From: RGIG7378 sp045588325
GTDB lineage: Bacteria; Bacillota; Clostridia; RGIG7378
NCBI GenBank assembly: GCA_045588325.1
Contig: JAZNEA010000102.1
Coordinates: forward strand, 3,320-67,319
DNA: 64,000 nt
Direction: 5' to 3'
The position numbers and the translations under genes were made by a program. Of this stretch, positions 53,641 through 62,278 are shown piece after piece (the stretch's first letter is position 1; the number at the start of each line of letters is the position of its first letter). The notes below the pieces were generated by a model that was not told the DNA's origin, searched no databases, and saw only the letters and a list, made by a program, of their open reading frames with translations.

Positions 53641-56025
53641 TTATCTCAGTTTGTATCCATCCAATTGCATATATGCAATGAGGCCTGCCTGATATTCGTC
53701 AATCTCCTGACCAGACAGTGTATGGTCGCTGCTGCCAATTGTCACATTGAATGTAAGACTCTTGTAGCCCTCGTCAATGCCCTGGCCTCTGTAGAGGCTG
53801 ACAAACTGCAACTCCTTAAACAGTGGTGACTCAAAGGCTGCAATCCTGTCTGCAACTGTCTTAAACTCTGCGCCATTTGGCACCACAAAGTTAAAGTCCA
53901 GCTTAACCTCAGGATAACGGGCTGCCTCCTTATAGGATGCCACAACTGCCTGCAATTTGGACAGTGTTGTCACATTGAGTTCCAGAACTGCACATGCAGA
54001 TCTGCGGGAAATCTTCTGCTTAAGTGAGGGATGCAATACTGTGATATAACCCAAAGTCTGTCCCTCGTACTTAACAACAGCACACTTTACAGGGTGCAAC
54101 CAGTTATATCCCAGCTCTGTATCCTTAACATACTCCAGGGTAATGTTCTTAAAGTTCCACATCATGGTATCTGTCAGGCCCTTGAGCTTGTAGAACAGCT
54201 GATCCTCACTAAGTGTTGTGGAGCACATCGCAACGGACAAAACTCTGTTTTCGATGGACTTGTTATCCTGTCCCAGAGTCATTGTGCTGCCAATCTCGTA
54301 AATGCTGAAGCTATCTGTGTGCTTTACGTTAGTTGCAACTGCATAAAGCATAGAAGGTGCCATAACCTCACGAATGGTGCCGTGCTCAGGGCTGCTGGGC
54401 TTTAGCAAATGGATGCTGCCATGGGGCTGCAGACCGTAGCTGTTGTTTAAGTTATCGTCATACCATACGTAGCTATTGACCTCATACATGCCATATCCGT
54501 CTGTCAGCATGGTCTTAATGCTGTTCTCCAAAACGGAAACCTCGTTAACCACGCCGGGCATAACAGATGCCTTGAGGGGCTCAGGCTGAATATTGTCGTA
54601 GCCGTATACTCTGGTAATCTCCTCGATAATGTCCACCTTGATAGTAACGTCCTTAGTGGAACGGAAACTGGGAACATCTACTGTGATGGTATCTCCCTCC
54701 AAAACCACTCCAAAATCAAGGGCTGTCAATGTCTTAACAACCATATTCATGTCGATGGTCATGCCGGTATATCTCTCGATATATGCCTTGTCCAATACGA
54801 GCTGAACAGGCTTAAGCGGGCTGACATTCACATCTGACAAGTCAGAAACGATGGTGGTGCCTGGGTCCTCCTGCATTGCCAAATACAGAACTCTCTTGAT
54901 AGCTGTTATGGCATACTCAGGATCCAGACTCTTCTCGTATCTGGCGCTGGCATCTGTTCTGAGACCCAGTTTGATAGATGCTCTGCGGATTGAACCGCCG
55001 TTAAAGCTGGCAGACTCCAACAAAATCGCCTCTGTCTCCTCTGTTACCTCAGACTCTGCTCCACCCTTAATACCTGCAATGGCAGTGGGCTTGTCACCGT
55101 CACAGATAAACAGTGTACCTGCCGGAACTGTCCTGGGTGCATCATCCAATGTGACGAACTCCACATCCTTGTCAAAGGACTGTACACAAATCTCGCTGAC
55201 TGTATTGCGATCAAAGGCGTGCATGGGCTGACCCAAATCCATCATTACATAGTTGGTCAGGTCTACCAATGCATTGATAGCTCTCATGCCACAGTAGTAG
55301 AGTCTGACTCTCATCCAAACGGGAGAAACCTTGGCACGGAAATTGCCAAATGCAATGCATGAATATCTGTAACACTTGTCGGGATCCTTAATGGAAACAG
55401 GCACCTTGGGTAGCGCGGACAAATCCTGGGATTCCAAGTCATAGAGGGGCATGGGTCTCAGAGGCTTGCCCAAAATAGCTGCAATCTCTCTGGCAATTCC
55501 GTAGTGACCCCACAGGTCAGGACGGTTTGTCAGTGACTTGTTGTCCACTTCAACAATTGTGTCGTCCAGAGGCAACAGCTCATGAACATCTGTACCAACT
55601 ACAGTATCCTCAGGGAATTCCATAAGGCCACTGTGATCGTCGGAGATGCCCAACTCCTTCTCTGAGCACATCATGCCGTAGCTGGTGACGCCAACAAGAC
55701 TGGCCTCTCCAATAGCATCAATGCCCGGGAGCTTTGCTCCTATGGTTGCAAGGGGTACAATCATACCGGGACGAACGTTGGGTGCACCACACACGATCTG
55801 AACTGTCTCGTCTCCCTTGTCTACCTGGCAAATATGGAGCTTAGTTGACTTAGGATGCTCCTCTACAGTCAAAACCTTGGCTGCCACAACGCCTGCAATA
55901 TCTGCGCCCTTGGTCTCATAACCCTCGACCTCGGCTGTTGTCATTGTAAATCTATGAACCAACCAGGCCACGTCTACGCCGGTCAAGTCCACATAATCGT
56001 TAATCCAATTTAATGAAATATACAT
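53641..56025 (-). CDS. pheT: Phenylalanyl-tRNA synthetase beta subunit
   Basis: 794 residues. An EMAP/tRNA-binding domain (about 40-150; EHPKSTKLHICQVDKG and IVCGAPNVRPGMIVPLA) is followed by the B3/4 editing domain, the B5 domain (about 400-475), the catalytic-like core, and the C-terminal FDX-ACB domain (about 700-794). Forms a tetramer with PheS. It follows pheS by 11 bases. Confidence 0.97.
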   Translation of the reverse strand: MYISLNWINDYVDLTGVDVAWLVHRFTMTTAEVEGYETKGADIAGVVAAKVLTVEEHPKSTKLHICQVDKGDETVQIVCGAPNVRPGMIVPLATIGAKLPGIDAIGEASLVGVTSYGMMCSEKELGISDDHSGLMEFPEDTVVGTDVHELLPLDDTIVEVDNKSLTNRPDLWGHYGIAREIAAILGKPLRPMPLYDLESQDLSALPKVPVSIKDPDKCYRYSCIAFGNFRAKVSPVWMRVRLYYCGMRAINALVDLTNYVMMDLGQPMHAFDRNTVSEICVQSFDKDVEFVTLDDAPRTVPAGTLFICDGDKPTAIAGIKGGAESEVTEETEAILLESASFNGGSIRRASIKLGLRTDASARYEKSLDPEYAITAIKRVLYLAMQEDPGTTIVSDLSDVNVSPLKPVQLVLDKAYIERYTGMTIDMNMVVKTLTALDFGVVLEGDTITVDVPSFRSTKDVTIKVDIIEEITRVYGYDNIQPEPLKASVMPGVVNEVSVLENSIKTMLTDGYGMYEVNSYVWYDDNLNNSYGLQPHGSIHLLKPSSPEHGTIREVMAPSMLYAVATNVKHTDSFSIYEIGSTMTLGQDNKSIENRVLSVAMCSTTLSEDQLFYKLKGLTDTMMWNFKNITLEYVKDTELGYNWLHPVKCAVVKYEGQTLGYITVLHPSLKQKISRRSACAVLELNVTTLSKLQAVVASYKEAARYPEVKLDFNFVVPNGAEFKTVADRIAAFESPLFKELQFVSLYRGQGIDEGYKSLTFNVTIGSSDHTLSGQEIDEYQAGLIAYMQLDGYKLR

Positions 56026-56036
56026 GTCTGCCTCCC

Positions 56037-57086
56037 TTAGTAGATAACCTTGTTGAACTGTTCCATAACGCGGATGTCTCCGGAGTTAAGAACTCTGATA
56101 TCTCTGATGCCGTAGCGCATCATGGCAAGTCTGGTGAGGCCGCCACCAAAGGCAAAGCCTGTATACTCCTCAGGATCAATGCCACCGGCCCTCAATACGT
56201 TGGGGTGAACCATGCCGCAGGGCAACAGCTCAATCCATCCACTCTGCTTACATGTGGGGCATCCCTTGCCACCACAAATCATGCACTTAAGGTCCAACTC
56301 AAAGCCAGGCTCAACAAATGGGAAGAATCCTGGGCGAAGTCTTACCTCAACATCCTTTTGGAAGAATTTGGACAAAAGCTGCTTCATACAGTAAATCAGG
56401 TTGGAAATGGAGACATCCTTGTCGATCACCATACCCTCAAACTGGAAGAATGTGTTCTCGTGGCTGGCATCGATTGACTCGTTGCGGAAGCATCTGCCGG
56501 GGGCAACAATCTTAAGGGGTGCACCGAACTTCTCCATGGCCCTGATCTGACATGTGGATGTCTGTGTCCTCAGCAACTGTCCATTGTCGCACCAGTATGT
56601 GTCCTGCATATCTCTGGCAGGGTGGTCTGCGGGAACGTTCAGCGCCTCAAAGTTATAATATTCGCTCTCAAGCTCTGGTCCATCTACCACGTTAAAGCCC
56701 ATGGATGTAAAGATATCCACAAGCTCCTTAGCAACTATTGTGATGGGGTGCAAAGATCCTTTGAGGGAATAGTCACCAGGCAGTGTGATATCAAAACCGC
56801 CTGCTGCCTCAATCTGCTTAGCAATATCCAAGTTGACCAACTCTGTCTCCTTGGACTTAATAAATCGGTCAACGTTCTCTCTAAAGGCACTGGCTCTGGC
56901 ACCCATGACCTTTCTGGCCTCGGGCTCCATGTCCTTAAGTCCCTTGAGAACAGAGTTAATCTCACTCTTTTTTCCAAGGAATTTGACACGGATTTCCTCC
57001 AGCTTGTCCCTTGACTCGACCTGGGCTGCCTGAGCCTCAAAATCCAGTTCCAATCTGGTTAGCAAATCGAAAACGTTGTCTGACAT
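56037..57086 (-). CDS. pheS: Phenylalanyl-tRNA synthetase alpha subunit
   Basis: 349 residues from the ATG at 57086 (MSDNVFDLLTRLE), which has AAGGAGAG; an ATG 21 bases upstream adds a non-conserved tail. An N-terminal coiled coil (about 1-90) precedes class II motif 2 in PGRCFRNESIDASHENTFFQ and motif 3 in GFAFGGGLTRLAMMRYGI. A CxxC-rich insert reads CMICGGKGCPTCKQSGW. No T-box is visible; it is internal in an operon. Confidence 0.97.
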   Translation of the reverse strand: MSDNVFDLLTRLELDFEAQAAQVESRDKLEEIRVKFLGKKSEINSVLKGLKDMEPEARKVMGARASAFRENVDRFIKSKETELVNLDIAKQIEAAGGFDITLPGDYSLKGSLHPITIVAKELVDIFTSMGFNVVDGPELESEYYNFEALNVPADHPARDMQDTYWCDNGQLLRTQTSTCQIRAMEKFGAPLKIVAPGRCFRNESIDASHENTFFQFEGMVIDKDVSISNLIYCMKQLLSKFFQKDVEVRLRPGFFPFVEPGFELDLKCMICGGKGCPTCKQSGWIELLPCGMVHPNVLRAGGIDPEEYTGFAFGGGLTRLAMMRYGIRDIRVLNSGDIRVMEQFNKVIY

Positions 57087-57105
57087 AATTCTCTCCTTAA
57101 ATTCC

Positions 57106-57120
57106 ATAGCCTATGGCTAT
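57106..57120 (-). repeat. Small inverted repeat between prmC and pheS
   Basis: ATAGCC-ATA-GGCTAT, a perfect 6-bp hairpin in the 39-base gap between the prmC stop and the pheS start, just upstream of the pheS SD. No U-tract. Confidence 0.5.
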
Positions 57121-57125
57121 CATTA

Positions 57126-57962
57126 TCATATCTTGTGAGCTTTAACTACTCTATCCATGTTGCCATAGTCCTTGATGACCTCAACATGGTCATAGCCCGC
57201 TCTCTCAAACAGCTCTTTAACCTGAGCCCCCTGGGTATCCCCTATCTCTACCAGCAAGTAACCACCTGAACTAAGATGGTCACCGGCCTCCCTGGCTATC
57301 CTGCGGTAAAACAGCAAACCTTGATCCTCTGCAAAAAGTGCTCCGGATGGCTCAAATTTTGTGACCTCTGGCTCTAAATTCTCGCCCTCATCATAAGCAA
57401 TGTAGGGGGGATTGCACAGTATGAGGTCAAACTTCTCGTCCTGTGGCAAGGCATCAAACATATCGCCCTGCCGGAGCTCCACATTGGCCTCTAATCGATC
57501 CACGTTGATACGAGCCACATCCAGTGCCTCACGTGAAATATCTGTGGCAACAACTGGTATACCTGCCTCCAGAGACAAGGTAATGGCTATGCATCCACTG
57601 CCTGTGCACAGATCTGCCACCCTGGGTGTGTCCATGGGGGCAACTGCCTCTATCGCCTCTCTGCACAGCACCTCTGTGTCAAATCGCGGTATAAGGCATC
57701 TGCTGTCCACATAAAATGGTCTGCCATAAAACCATGCCTCGCCCAATATGTATTGGATGGGGCGCCTGGTTGTCGCTCTCTCCACTGTAATGTCCACAGC
57801 TCTGCACTCCATATCCCCCACCTCCTTGTCGCCATATATCATGGCCTGGGTGTTGGATATGCCAATGTGTTCCAATATCAGTCTGCACTCGGACTGGTAT
57901 TCCCTGATACCTGCCTGAGACAAGGTGACCTGTATGTACTCTCTCAACTGCGAGATAGTCAT
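57126..57962 (-). CDS. prmC: Release-factor glutamine methyltransferase PrmC
   Basis: Methylates the glutamine of the GGQ motif of release factors 1 and 2. 278 residues. N-terminal helical domain, ATTRRPIQYILGEAWFYG, SAM motif VADLCTGSGCIAITLSLE, VVATDISREALDVARINV, and the substrate motif ILCNPPYIAYDE (NPPY). Usually linked to prfA, which is absent here. It starts one base after the DUF1385 gene ends. Confidence 0.95.
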   Translation of the reverse strand: MTISQLREYIQVTLSQAGIREYQSECRLILEHIGISNTQAMIYGDKEVGDMECRAVDITVERATTRRPIQYILGEAWFYGRPFYVDSRCLIPRFDTEVLCREAIEAVAPMDTPRVADLCTGSGCIAITLSLEAGIPVVATDISREALDVARINVDRLEANVELRQGDMFDALPQDEKFDLILCNPPYIAYDEGENLEPEVTKFEPSGALFAEDQGLLFYRRIAREAGDHLSSGGYLLVEIGDTQGAQVKELFERAGYDHVEVIKDYGNMDRVVKAHKI

Positions 57963-57963
57963 A

Positions 57964-58926
57964 TTACCACCTGTCAGCCTCCTGATCCTCAGGGATTACA
58001 TTCTGCATGGCCTTAATAGCAACCTCTAACATGCTGTCGTCGGGTTCCTTGGTGGTGAGCTTTTGGAAAAGCATGCCAGGCTTACTCAGTGCATTGCAGA
58101 ACTTAGTGTCATGGCTACCGGCAAATTTGATCACCTCATATGAAATGCCAGCTACCAGTGGGAGCAAAACTAACTTAATCAGCAGGTTGAGCCATCTGCC
58201 CATATCAGGCACTACAGAAAACACCAATATGGCAATCAGCATAACCAGGAACATAAATGAAGTGCCACATCTCTTATGCTCCTTGGGGAATCTGCGGCAA
58301 TTCTCTACAGTGAGCTCCTCTCCTGCCTCGTAGCAGTATATAGTCTTGTGCTCTGCTCCGTGATACATCCACACGCGGCGCATGTCCTTCATGGTGTTGG
58401 CCAGCAACAAGTATCCTACAAAGACTATGATACGAACGATGCCCTCCAGCAAATTGCTCAGGACGTGAATCGCGGTAATGCTCCTGTCCCACGGAATAAA
58501 GGACACAATAAGGCTGGGAAGCAACACAAAAAGACAAATGCTGAGGCCCAGAGCAAAGATAACTGTAATAACCAGCATCCAAGGAGGTATTGTCTCCTTT
58601 TCCTTAGGCTCTGTATCTGCAACCTCTGTTGTGTTGTCACCGTCTTGGGCCTTATTGGTCTCCTCGGAGACATCGACCTGCTCAGCGGAAAACATAAGTT
58701 CTCCAATACCGATCTTCATCTGAGTAAACAGATTGACAGCGCCTCTGACAAATGGAATCTTGGATGCCTTAGGTGCCTTGGGTCTGTCCTGTGTCTTCTC
58801 AATGATCTCGCCGTTGGACAGACGTACACAGGATGAAATCTTGTAGGGGCCCATCATCATGAGGCCCTCCATTAAGGCCTGACCACCTATGCTTGTCCTC
58901 TTTGTTTCTCTCTTAATCTCACTCAT
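57964..58926 (-). CDS. DUF1385 family membrane protein
   Basis: 320 residues. The family start TSIGGQALMEGLMMMGPYK is followed by SNGEIIEKTQDRP. Two or three transmembrane helices lie in the middle (about 115-145 and 160-185) and two more near 230-270. The family signature MYHGAEHKTIYCYEAGEELT lies near 195-215, and PKEHKRCGTSFMF follows. Function is unknown in the literature I know; it is commonly linked to rpmE and prmC in Clostridia. Its ATG is 15 bases after the rpmE terminator. Confidence 0.92.
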   Translation of the reverse strand: MSEIKRETKRTSIGGQALMEGLMMMGPYKISSCVRLSNGEIIEKTQDRPKAPKASKIPFVRGAVNLFTQMKIGIGELMFSAEQVDVSEETNKAQDGDNTTEVADTEPKEKETIPPWMLVITVIFALGLSICLFVLLPSLIVSFIPWDRSITAIHVLSNLLEGIVRIIVFVGYLLLANTMKDMRRVWMYHGAEHKTIYCYEAGEELTVENCRRFPKEHKRCGTSFMFLVMLIAILVFSVVPDMGRWLNLLIKLVLLPLVAGISYEVIKFAGSHDTKFCNALSKPGMLFQKLTTKEPDDSMLEVAIKAMQNVIPEDQEADRW

Positions 58927-58941
58927 AATTCTCTCTCAAAT

Positions 58942-58973
58942 AAAAAACAAAAGGTCGTGTGTAGCACGACCTT
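58942..58973 (-). terminator. Intrinsic terminator after rpmE
   Basis: Minus strand: AAGGTCGTG / CACGACCTT with loop CTACA, followed by TTGTTTTTT. It lies 5 bases after the rpmE stop and 15 bases before the DUF1385 start. Confidence 0.93.
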
Positions 58974-58977
58974 GCGT

Positions 58978-59193
58978 TTATTCACCTTTTCCGGTATAAC
59001 CGTACTTCTTTCTGAACTTGTCTACGCGTCCGCCGGCTGTGTCAACTAACTTTTGCTTGCCGGTAAAAAATGGATGACACTTGGAACAAATTTCAACTCT
59101 AAGTTCAGGCTTAACAGAACCTGTCTCGAATGTGTTTCCACAAGCACACTTAACTACTGACTTCTGATAATTAGGATGAATGCCCTCTTTCAC
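58978..59193 (-). CDS. rpmE: Ribosomal protein L31 (zinc-binding form)
   Basis: 71 residues from a GTG start at 59193 (MKEGIHPNYQKS), supported by GAGGTG six bases upstream. The ATG further upstream belongs to a longer non-homologous frame. The zinc ligands are intact as CxC and CxxC (CACGNTF and CSKCHPF), so this is the C+ zinc form. The end is GGRVDKFRKKYGY. Own promoter at 59266-59294. Confidence 0.94.
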   Translation of the reverse strand: MKEGIHPNYQKSVVKCACGNTFETGSVKPELRVEICSKCHPFFTGKQKLVDTAGGRVDKFRKKYGYTGKGE

Positions 59194-59223
59194 TTGGTTC
59201 ACCTCTTCCTTCCATATATTGGC

Positions 59224-59239
59224 TCGTCTAAATCGACGA
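59224..59239 (-). repeat. Small hairpin in the rpmE leader
   Basis: TCGTC-GATTTA-GACGA, a perfect 5-bp stem between the rpmE promoter and its ribosome site. Possibly autoregulatory; not tested. Confidence 0.4.
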
Positions 59240-59265
59240 AATAATTTCAAAAATAGCCATGGGTT

Positions 59266-59294
59266 ATAATAACACAACCCTAAACCTTGTTCAA
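59266..59294 (-). promoter_or_regulatory. Predicted promoter of rpmE
   Basis: Minus strand: TTGAAC (59294-59289), 17-base spacer, TATTAT (59271-59266), about 72 bases before the GTG start. Confidence 0.75.
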
Positions 59295-59747
59295 GTACTT
59301 TTTTAGGAGATAAATTGCATAATTTAACGCTGCTCTTCTGCCGTGCCGGAACAACTTGGCGCTATGTATATACTAGCACTTATCCATTATCCTGCAAATA
59401 ACACATTTGCTCTTTTTTCGGAAGATCCAGCGGTCTTCCACCTCTTTTAATGGACCGACAAATCTTGGGCCTGGAGCCAGACACTCGACCAGTTATGCAT
59501 TTATTTTGGGGACAGGATAAGTCCCGAGGACATCTCTTAAGCATTTGACCCGCTGAAACTCAAGGGTAAACTGCACACCCGTTTAACGGGTGACCTCGAC
59601 ATGCAGCCGGCCAAATGTTATGAATACAACAAGGGCTGAATAACAAAAATTGCCATCCAGCCCAACTCAATTTTTAGAAAAACCTAAGATTTTTTCATTG
59701 ATCCAAGAGGTTTATACAAAATATTTTACACTACCATAAGCACACTG
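59295..59747. other. 453-base non-coding stretch with inverted repeats
   Basis: No credible gene: all six frames are broken. It is richer in GC than the RHS region beside it. Perfect or near-perfect inverted repeats are CACCCGTTTAACGGGTG at 59576-59592, GGAAGA/TCTTCC at 59420-59439, GGGGAC/GTCCC at 59508-59525, and a 14-pair G-U-containing stem at 59633-59663. The last, on the minus strand, might end the neighbouring gene, with only a weak T tract. One frame has a readable fragment (RPKICRSIKRGGRPLDLPKK), which could be a remnant of a lost coding region. Confidence 0.5.
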
Positions 59748-60578
59748 TTAATCTTCCAGTTTTGGATATTTCTTCTTCAACAACATATAATTTTTCTTTT
59801 CATTCTCTCTTATTATGTCGTCTATTTCTTGCTCACTCTTAAAGAGCAAATCCTCAATTAAATGTATTTCTCTATCAATAATCCCTTTTATAGAATCAAT
59901 ATCATCTTGTCTCTTTTGTGATTGACATAGCATTGCTTCTAAAGAAAAATTTAATGTATTTATTTTGTCATGTAAGGAAACCATTAACATCTGTCTTAAT
60001 GTTTCTTTATCATGATTTTTTAATGACATGTACATCATAACATCTGTCAAGGCTTCCATATCACTTAGATACATCTGCTCGAAACTATGCTCAAAATTCT
60101 CACACCCGAAATGCCTGTACCAAAATCTATTCTTGATTTTTTCTTCTTTATTCAGCTTTTTCCTTGCTTCATCTCTCTGTTTAACATACTTTTTAATTGC
60201 ATGGACATATGGCATAGAATCATCACCATTAAAAAATGGAACGACCCATTTATCAAATTGTTTTTTTACTCTATAAAGACATCGTTTCATGTCGCCACTG
60301 CAACTTGGATTAAATAAAAATTGTTTTTGGTCTAATACAAAGTCGTCTATACTAAACCTACAATAGCTACTTAATTCATCATTAATGAACTCTATACATA
60401 GCGGACATATTCCATACTCCAAATACACTTCTACATACACTCCTCTTTTTAGAAAATTAAATTCCATAATTTGAAGTACATCATTATTCAGTCTATAGTA
60501 TAAATTTCCTTTTTTATGAAATTTCATATTATTATAAAATTCCATAAAATCCTTCAAAAAACTCTCCATGTATCCCAT
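59748..60578 (-). CDS. DUF4304-like protein, candidate immunity protein
   Basis: 276 residues, AT-rich, no signal peptide or membrane helix. The N-terminal half has the pattern of DUF4304 proteins: KFHKKGNLYYRLNNDVLQIM, a GVYVEVYLEYGICPL strand, then FSIDDFV. The C-terminal third is a predicted helical coiled region (DIIRENEKKNYMLLKKK). GGAGG precedes the ATG and the RHS fragment stop lies 19 bases upstream. In RHS loci that position is usually an immunity gene; the role here is inferred from position only. Confidence 0.5.
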   Translation of the reverse strand: MGYMESFLKDFMEFYNNMKFHKKGNLYYRLNNDVLQIMEFNFLKRGVYVEVYLEYGICPLCIEFINDELSSYCRFSIDDFVLDQKQFLFNPSCSGDMKRCLYRVKKQFDKWVVPFFNGDDSMPYVHAIKKYVKQRDEARKKLNKEEKIKNRFWYRHFGCENFEHSFEQMYLSDMEALTDVMMYMSLKNHDKETLRQMLMVSLHDKINTLNFSLEAMLCQSQKRQDDIDSIKGIIDREIHLIEDLLFKSEQEIDDIIRENEKKNYMLLKKKYPKLED

Positions 60579-60597
60579 TTTCCTCCAATCATCTCAA

Positions 60598-61198
60598 TTA
60601 AAATGCATGAATATATTTCTTGTGAGATAACGATGAAACTAACTTATCACCCAATAAAGCTAAAGTGCCAACTACAGCAATAATTACCACTTCAGCAAAA
60701 TTAACTGGTTTGTAATCATATGTAATTATTCCATTTCCATTTGATCTATAGGTTACTTTATACATCTTTGACCCATAAGTTTTTTTAATATGAGAAACTA
60801 CCTGATCATGAATTTCCCCTGGATAACGTAAGTATCCATCCTCATCACTATAATTTACAGGATTGTTCTCACAGTAAGCAAACAGGTTATAGCTTAGCTG
60901 CGTTCCAGTTGCACCAAGGAATGAGACATTATCAGCATTAACAAACCTACCCCACTCTGGGTTGTAGTATCTACTATTGAGATAATACTGCTCTGTCTCT
61001 GTGCCGTAGACATAACCTCTATATCTCAGCGGGTTGTGTACGCCAAGGGTGCTAGCTTTCGTGCCAGAAACACTCTCTATTTCTCCCCATGCATTGTAGT
61101 ATATAGAACTGCAGGTGGTTCATCCCTCTAAGCCAGACCAACTACATCTCCTTGTGCATTAAGCATAAGTGAATCACTATCATTCTTGGAAAGCAGTA
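60598..61198 (-). pseudogene. RHS-repeat core fragment with variable tip (frameshifted)
   Basis: The minus strand first reads SLMLNAQGDVVGLA and stops (TAG). In another frame it resumes as YYNAWGEIESVSG, NPLRYRGYVYGTETEQYYLN, SRYYNPEWGRFVNAD and LFAYCENNPVNYSDEDG, which is the classical RHS core end. A tip of about 85 residues follows (GEIHDQVVSHIKKTYG, then a hydrophobic FAEVVIIAVVGTLALLG) before TAA at 60598. The core is broken by deletion plus frameshift and has no start codon, so it is not expressed as a full toxin. The GEIH start of the tip resembles nuclease-type polymorphic toxin tips (weak). Confidence 0.75.
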
Positions 61199-62263
61199 CT
61201 AAATAGTTCCTCCCTTATTAAATCTCCAACGAAACACTTTTTCTAAATCTTGGCCATGTTGAGTAATACGCCACAATCCCCCATAGCTATCTTCAAAATA
61301 GATCCATTTATCATCTAAAATGTAGCATCTACGGGCATCGCCCTCATATATCAACGTTGTTTCTCTAGAGCCAATGTTATATACATAGATACCATCGTCT
61401 CTATGTGCTATATATACTTGCCCATCATAGACATTAAGCCCAAACAACTTATTATCTCCTTGAAAAATCACTTGTGGCTCAGTATTTCCATCTAAATCAA
61501 AAAGATATAAATCCTCGCTTTCTCCGTAAGGGCGGAGAGTTATAAAGGCAAAACCTTCTACTATGTAAATGCTGTTGCCTAGGTAACTATTGTTGGCTTT
61601 GTACACAATAGTTTTTTCTTTGGTTGCAACATCATACTTTCTAATCTCATGATTACCATTTTCTGGGCACCATGTATAAAAAACATATCCATTATATGGG
61701 TAAAATCCACCAACGCAATCACTTTCAATACACGTTGTTTCTCCTCCTTCGTATACATTTAAAGAAGTTCCATACACCTTTGGATATTCTTCGCAGTAAA
61801 TAATGGTATCCAGAATACTGTATTTATACAGACCTATTTCATCCGAACCAATAAAATCTGCCTTCTCAAACCTTTTTTTCGTTAGCTCAAATATGTTATC
61901 TGCTTCCCGATAATTACTTAAATAGAGACTGTCCTCAATTTTATGCAAAAATGTGCTAGACAACGAATTAATTTCCTTGGGAAGTGTAATCTTTCTTGCG
62001 ATATTAGAATCAATGCAAATCACTCCATTTGGTGGATAAATCGTCTCACCATAGATGTAATATAGTTTATCTTCAACTCTAGCAAGATTTCCTCCCGCAA
62101 GCATATTATTAAAATCATTGTTAACAGGATTTCCCGAAATCTCTACTCCTCTTTGCGGAACAAAAGAATAAATCTCCGTAAAAGTGCCTCTCAAATATAG
62201 TACAAAAAATACACACACTAAAGCAGACAGCAAAATTACAATTGTAACTATTCGTCTTTTCAT
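61199..62263 (-). CDS. Membrane-anchored beta-propeller-like protein
   Basis: 354 residues. The N-terminus is a basic MKRRI then a transmembrane helix (about 5-25, IVTIVILLSALVCVFFVLYL), giving an anchor with a large outer domain. That domain has repeated strand-turn units such as KLFGLNVYDGQVYIAHRD, EDLYLFDLDGN and GIYVYNIGSRETTLIYEG, as in DUF5050-like propellers. The end WRITQHGQDLEKVFRW is shared with the gene at 63108. It has GGGGGAG before the ATG and follows the RHS tip by 15 bases, a typical position for an immunity gene. Confidence 0.6.
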   Translation of the reverse strand: MKRRIVTIVILLSALVCVFFVLYLRGTFTEIYSFVPQRGVEISGNPVNNDFNNMLAGGNLARVEDKLYYIYGETIYPPNGVICIDSNIARKITLPKEINSLSSTFLHKIEDSLYLSNYREADNIFELTKKRFEKADFIGSDEIGLYKYSILDTIIYCEEYPKVYGTSLNVYEGGETTCIESDCVGGFYPYNGYVFYTWCPENGNHEIRKYDVATKEKTIVYKANNSYLGNSIYIVEGFAFITLRPYGESEDLYLFDLDGNTEPQVIFQGDNKLFGLNVYDGQVYIAHRDDGIYVYNIGSRETTLIYEGDARRCYILDDKWIYFEDSYGGLWRITQHGQDLEKVFRWRFNKGGTI

Positions 62264-62278
62264 ATACTCCCCCTTATT

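Noticed and set aside
59400..59640. IS transposase remnant in the gene-free stretch
   Set aside because: A readable fragment exists, but no transposase motif, terminal inverted repeats or target duplication could be recognised.
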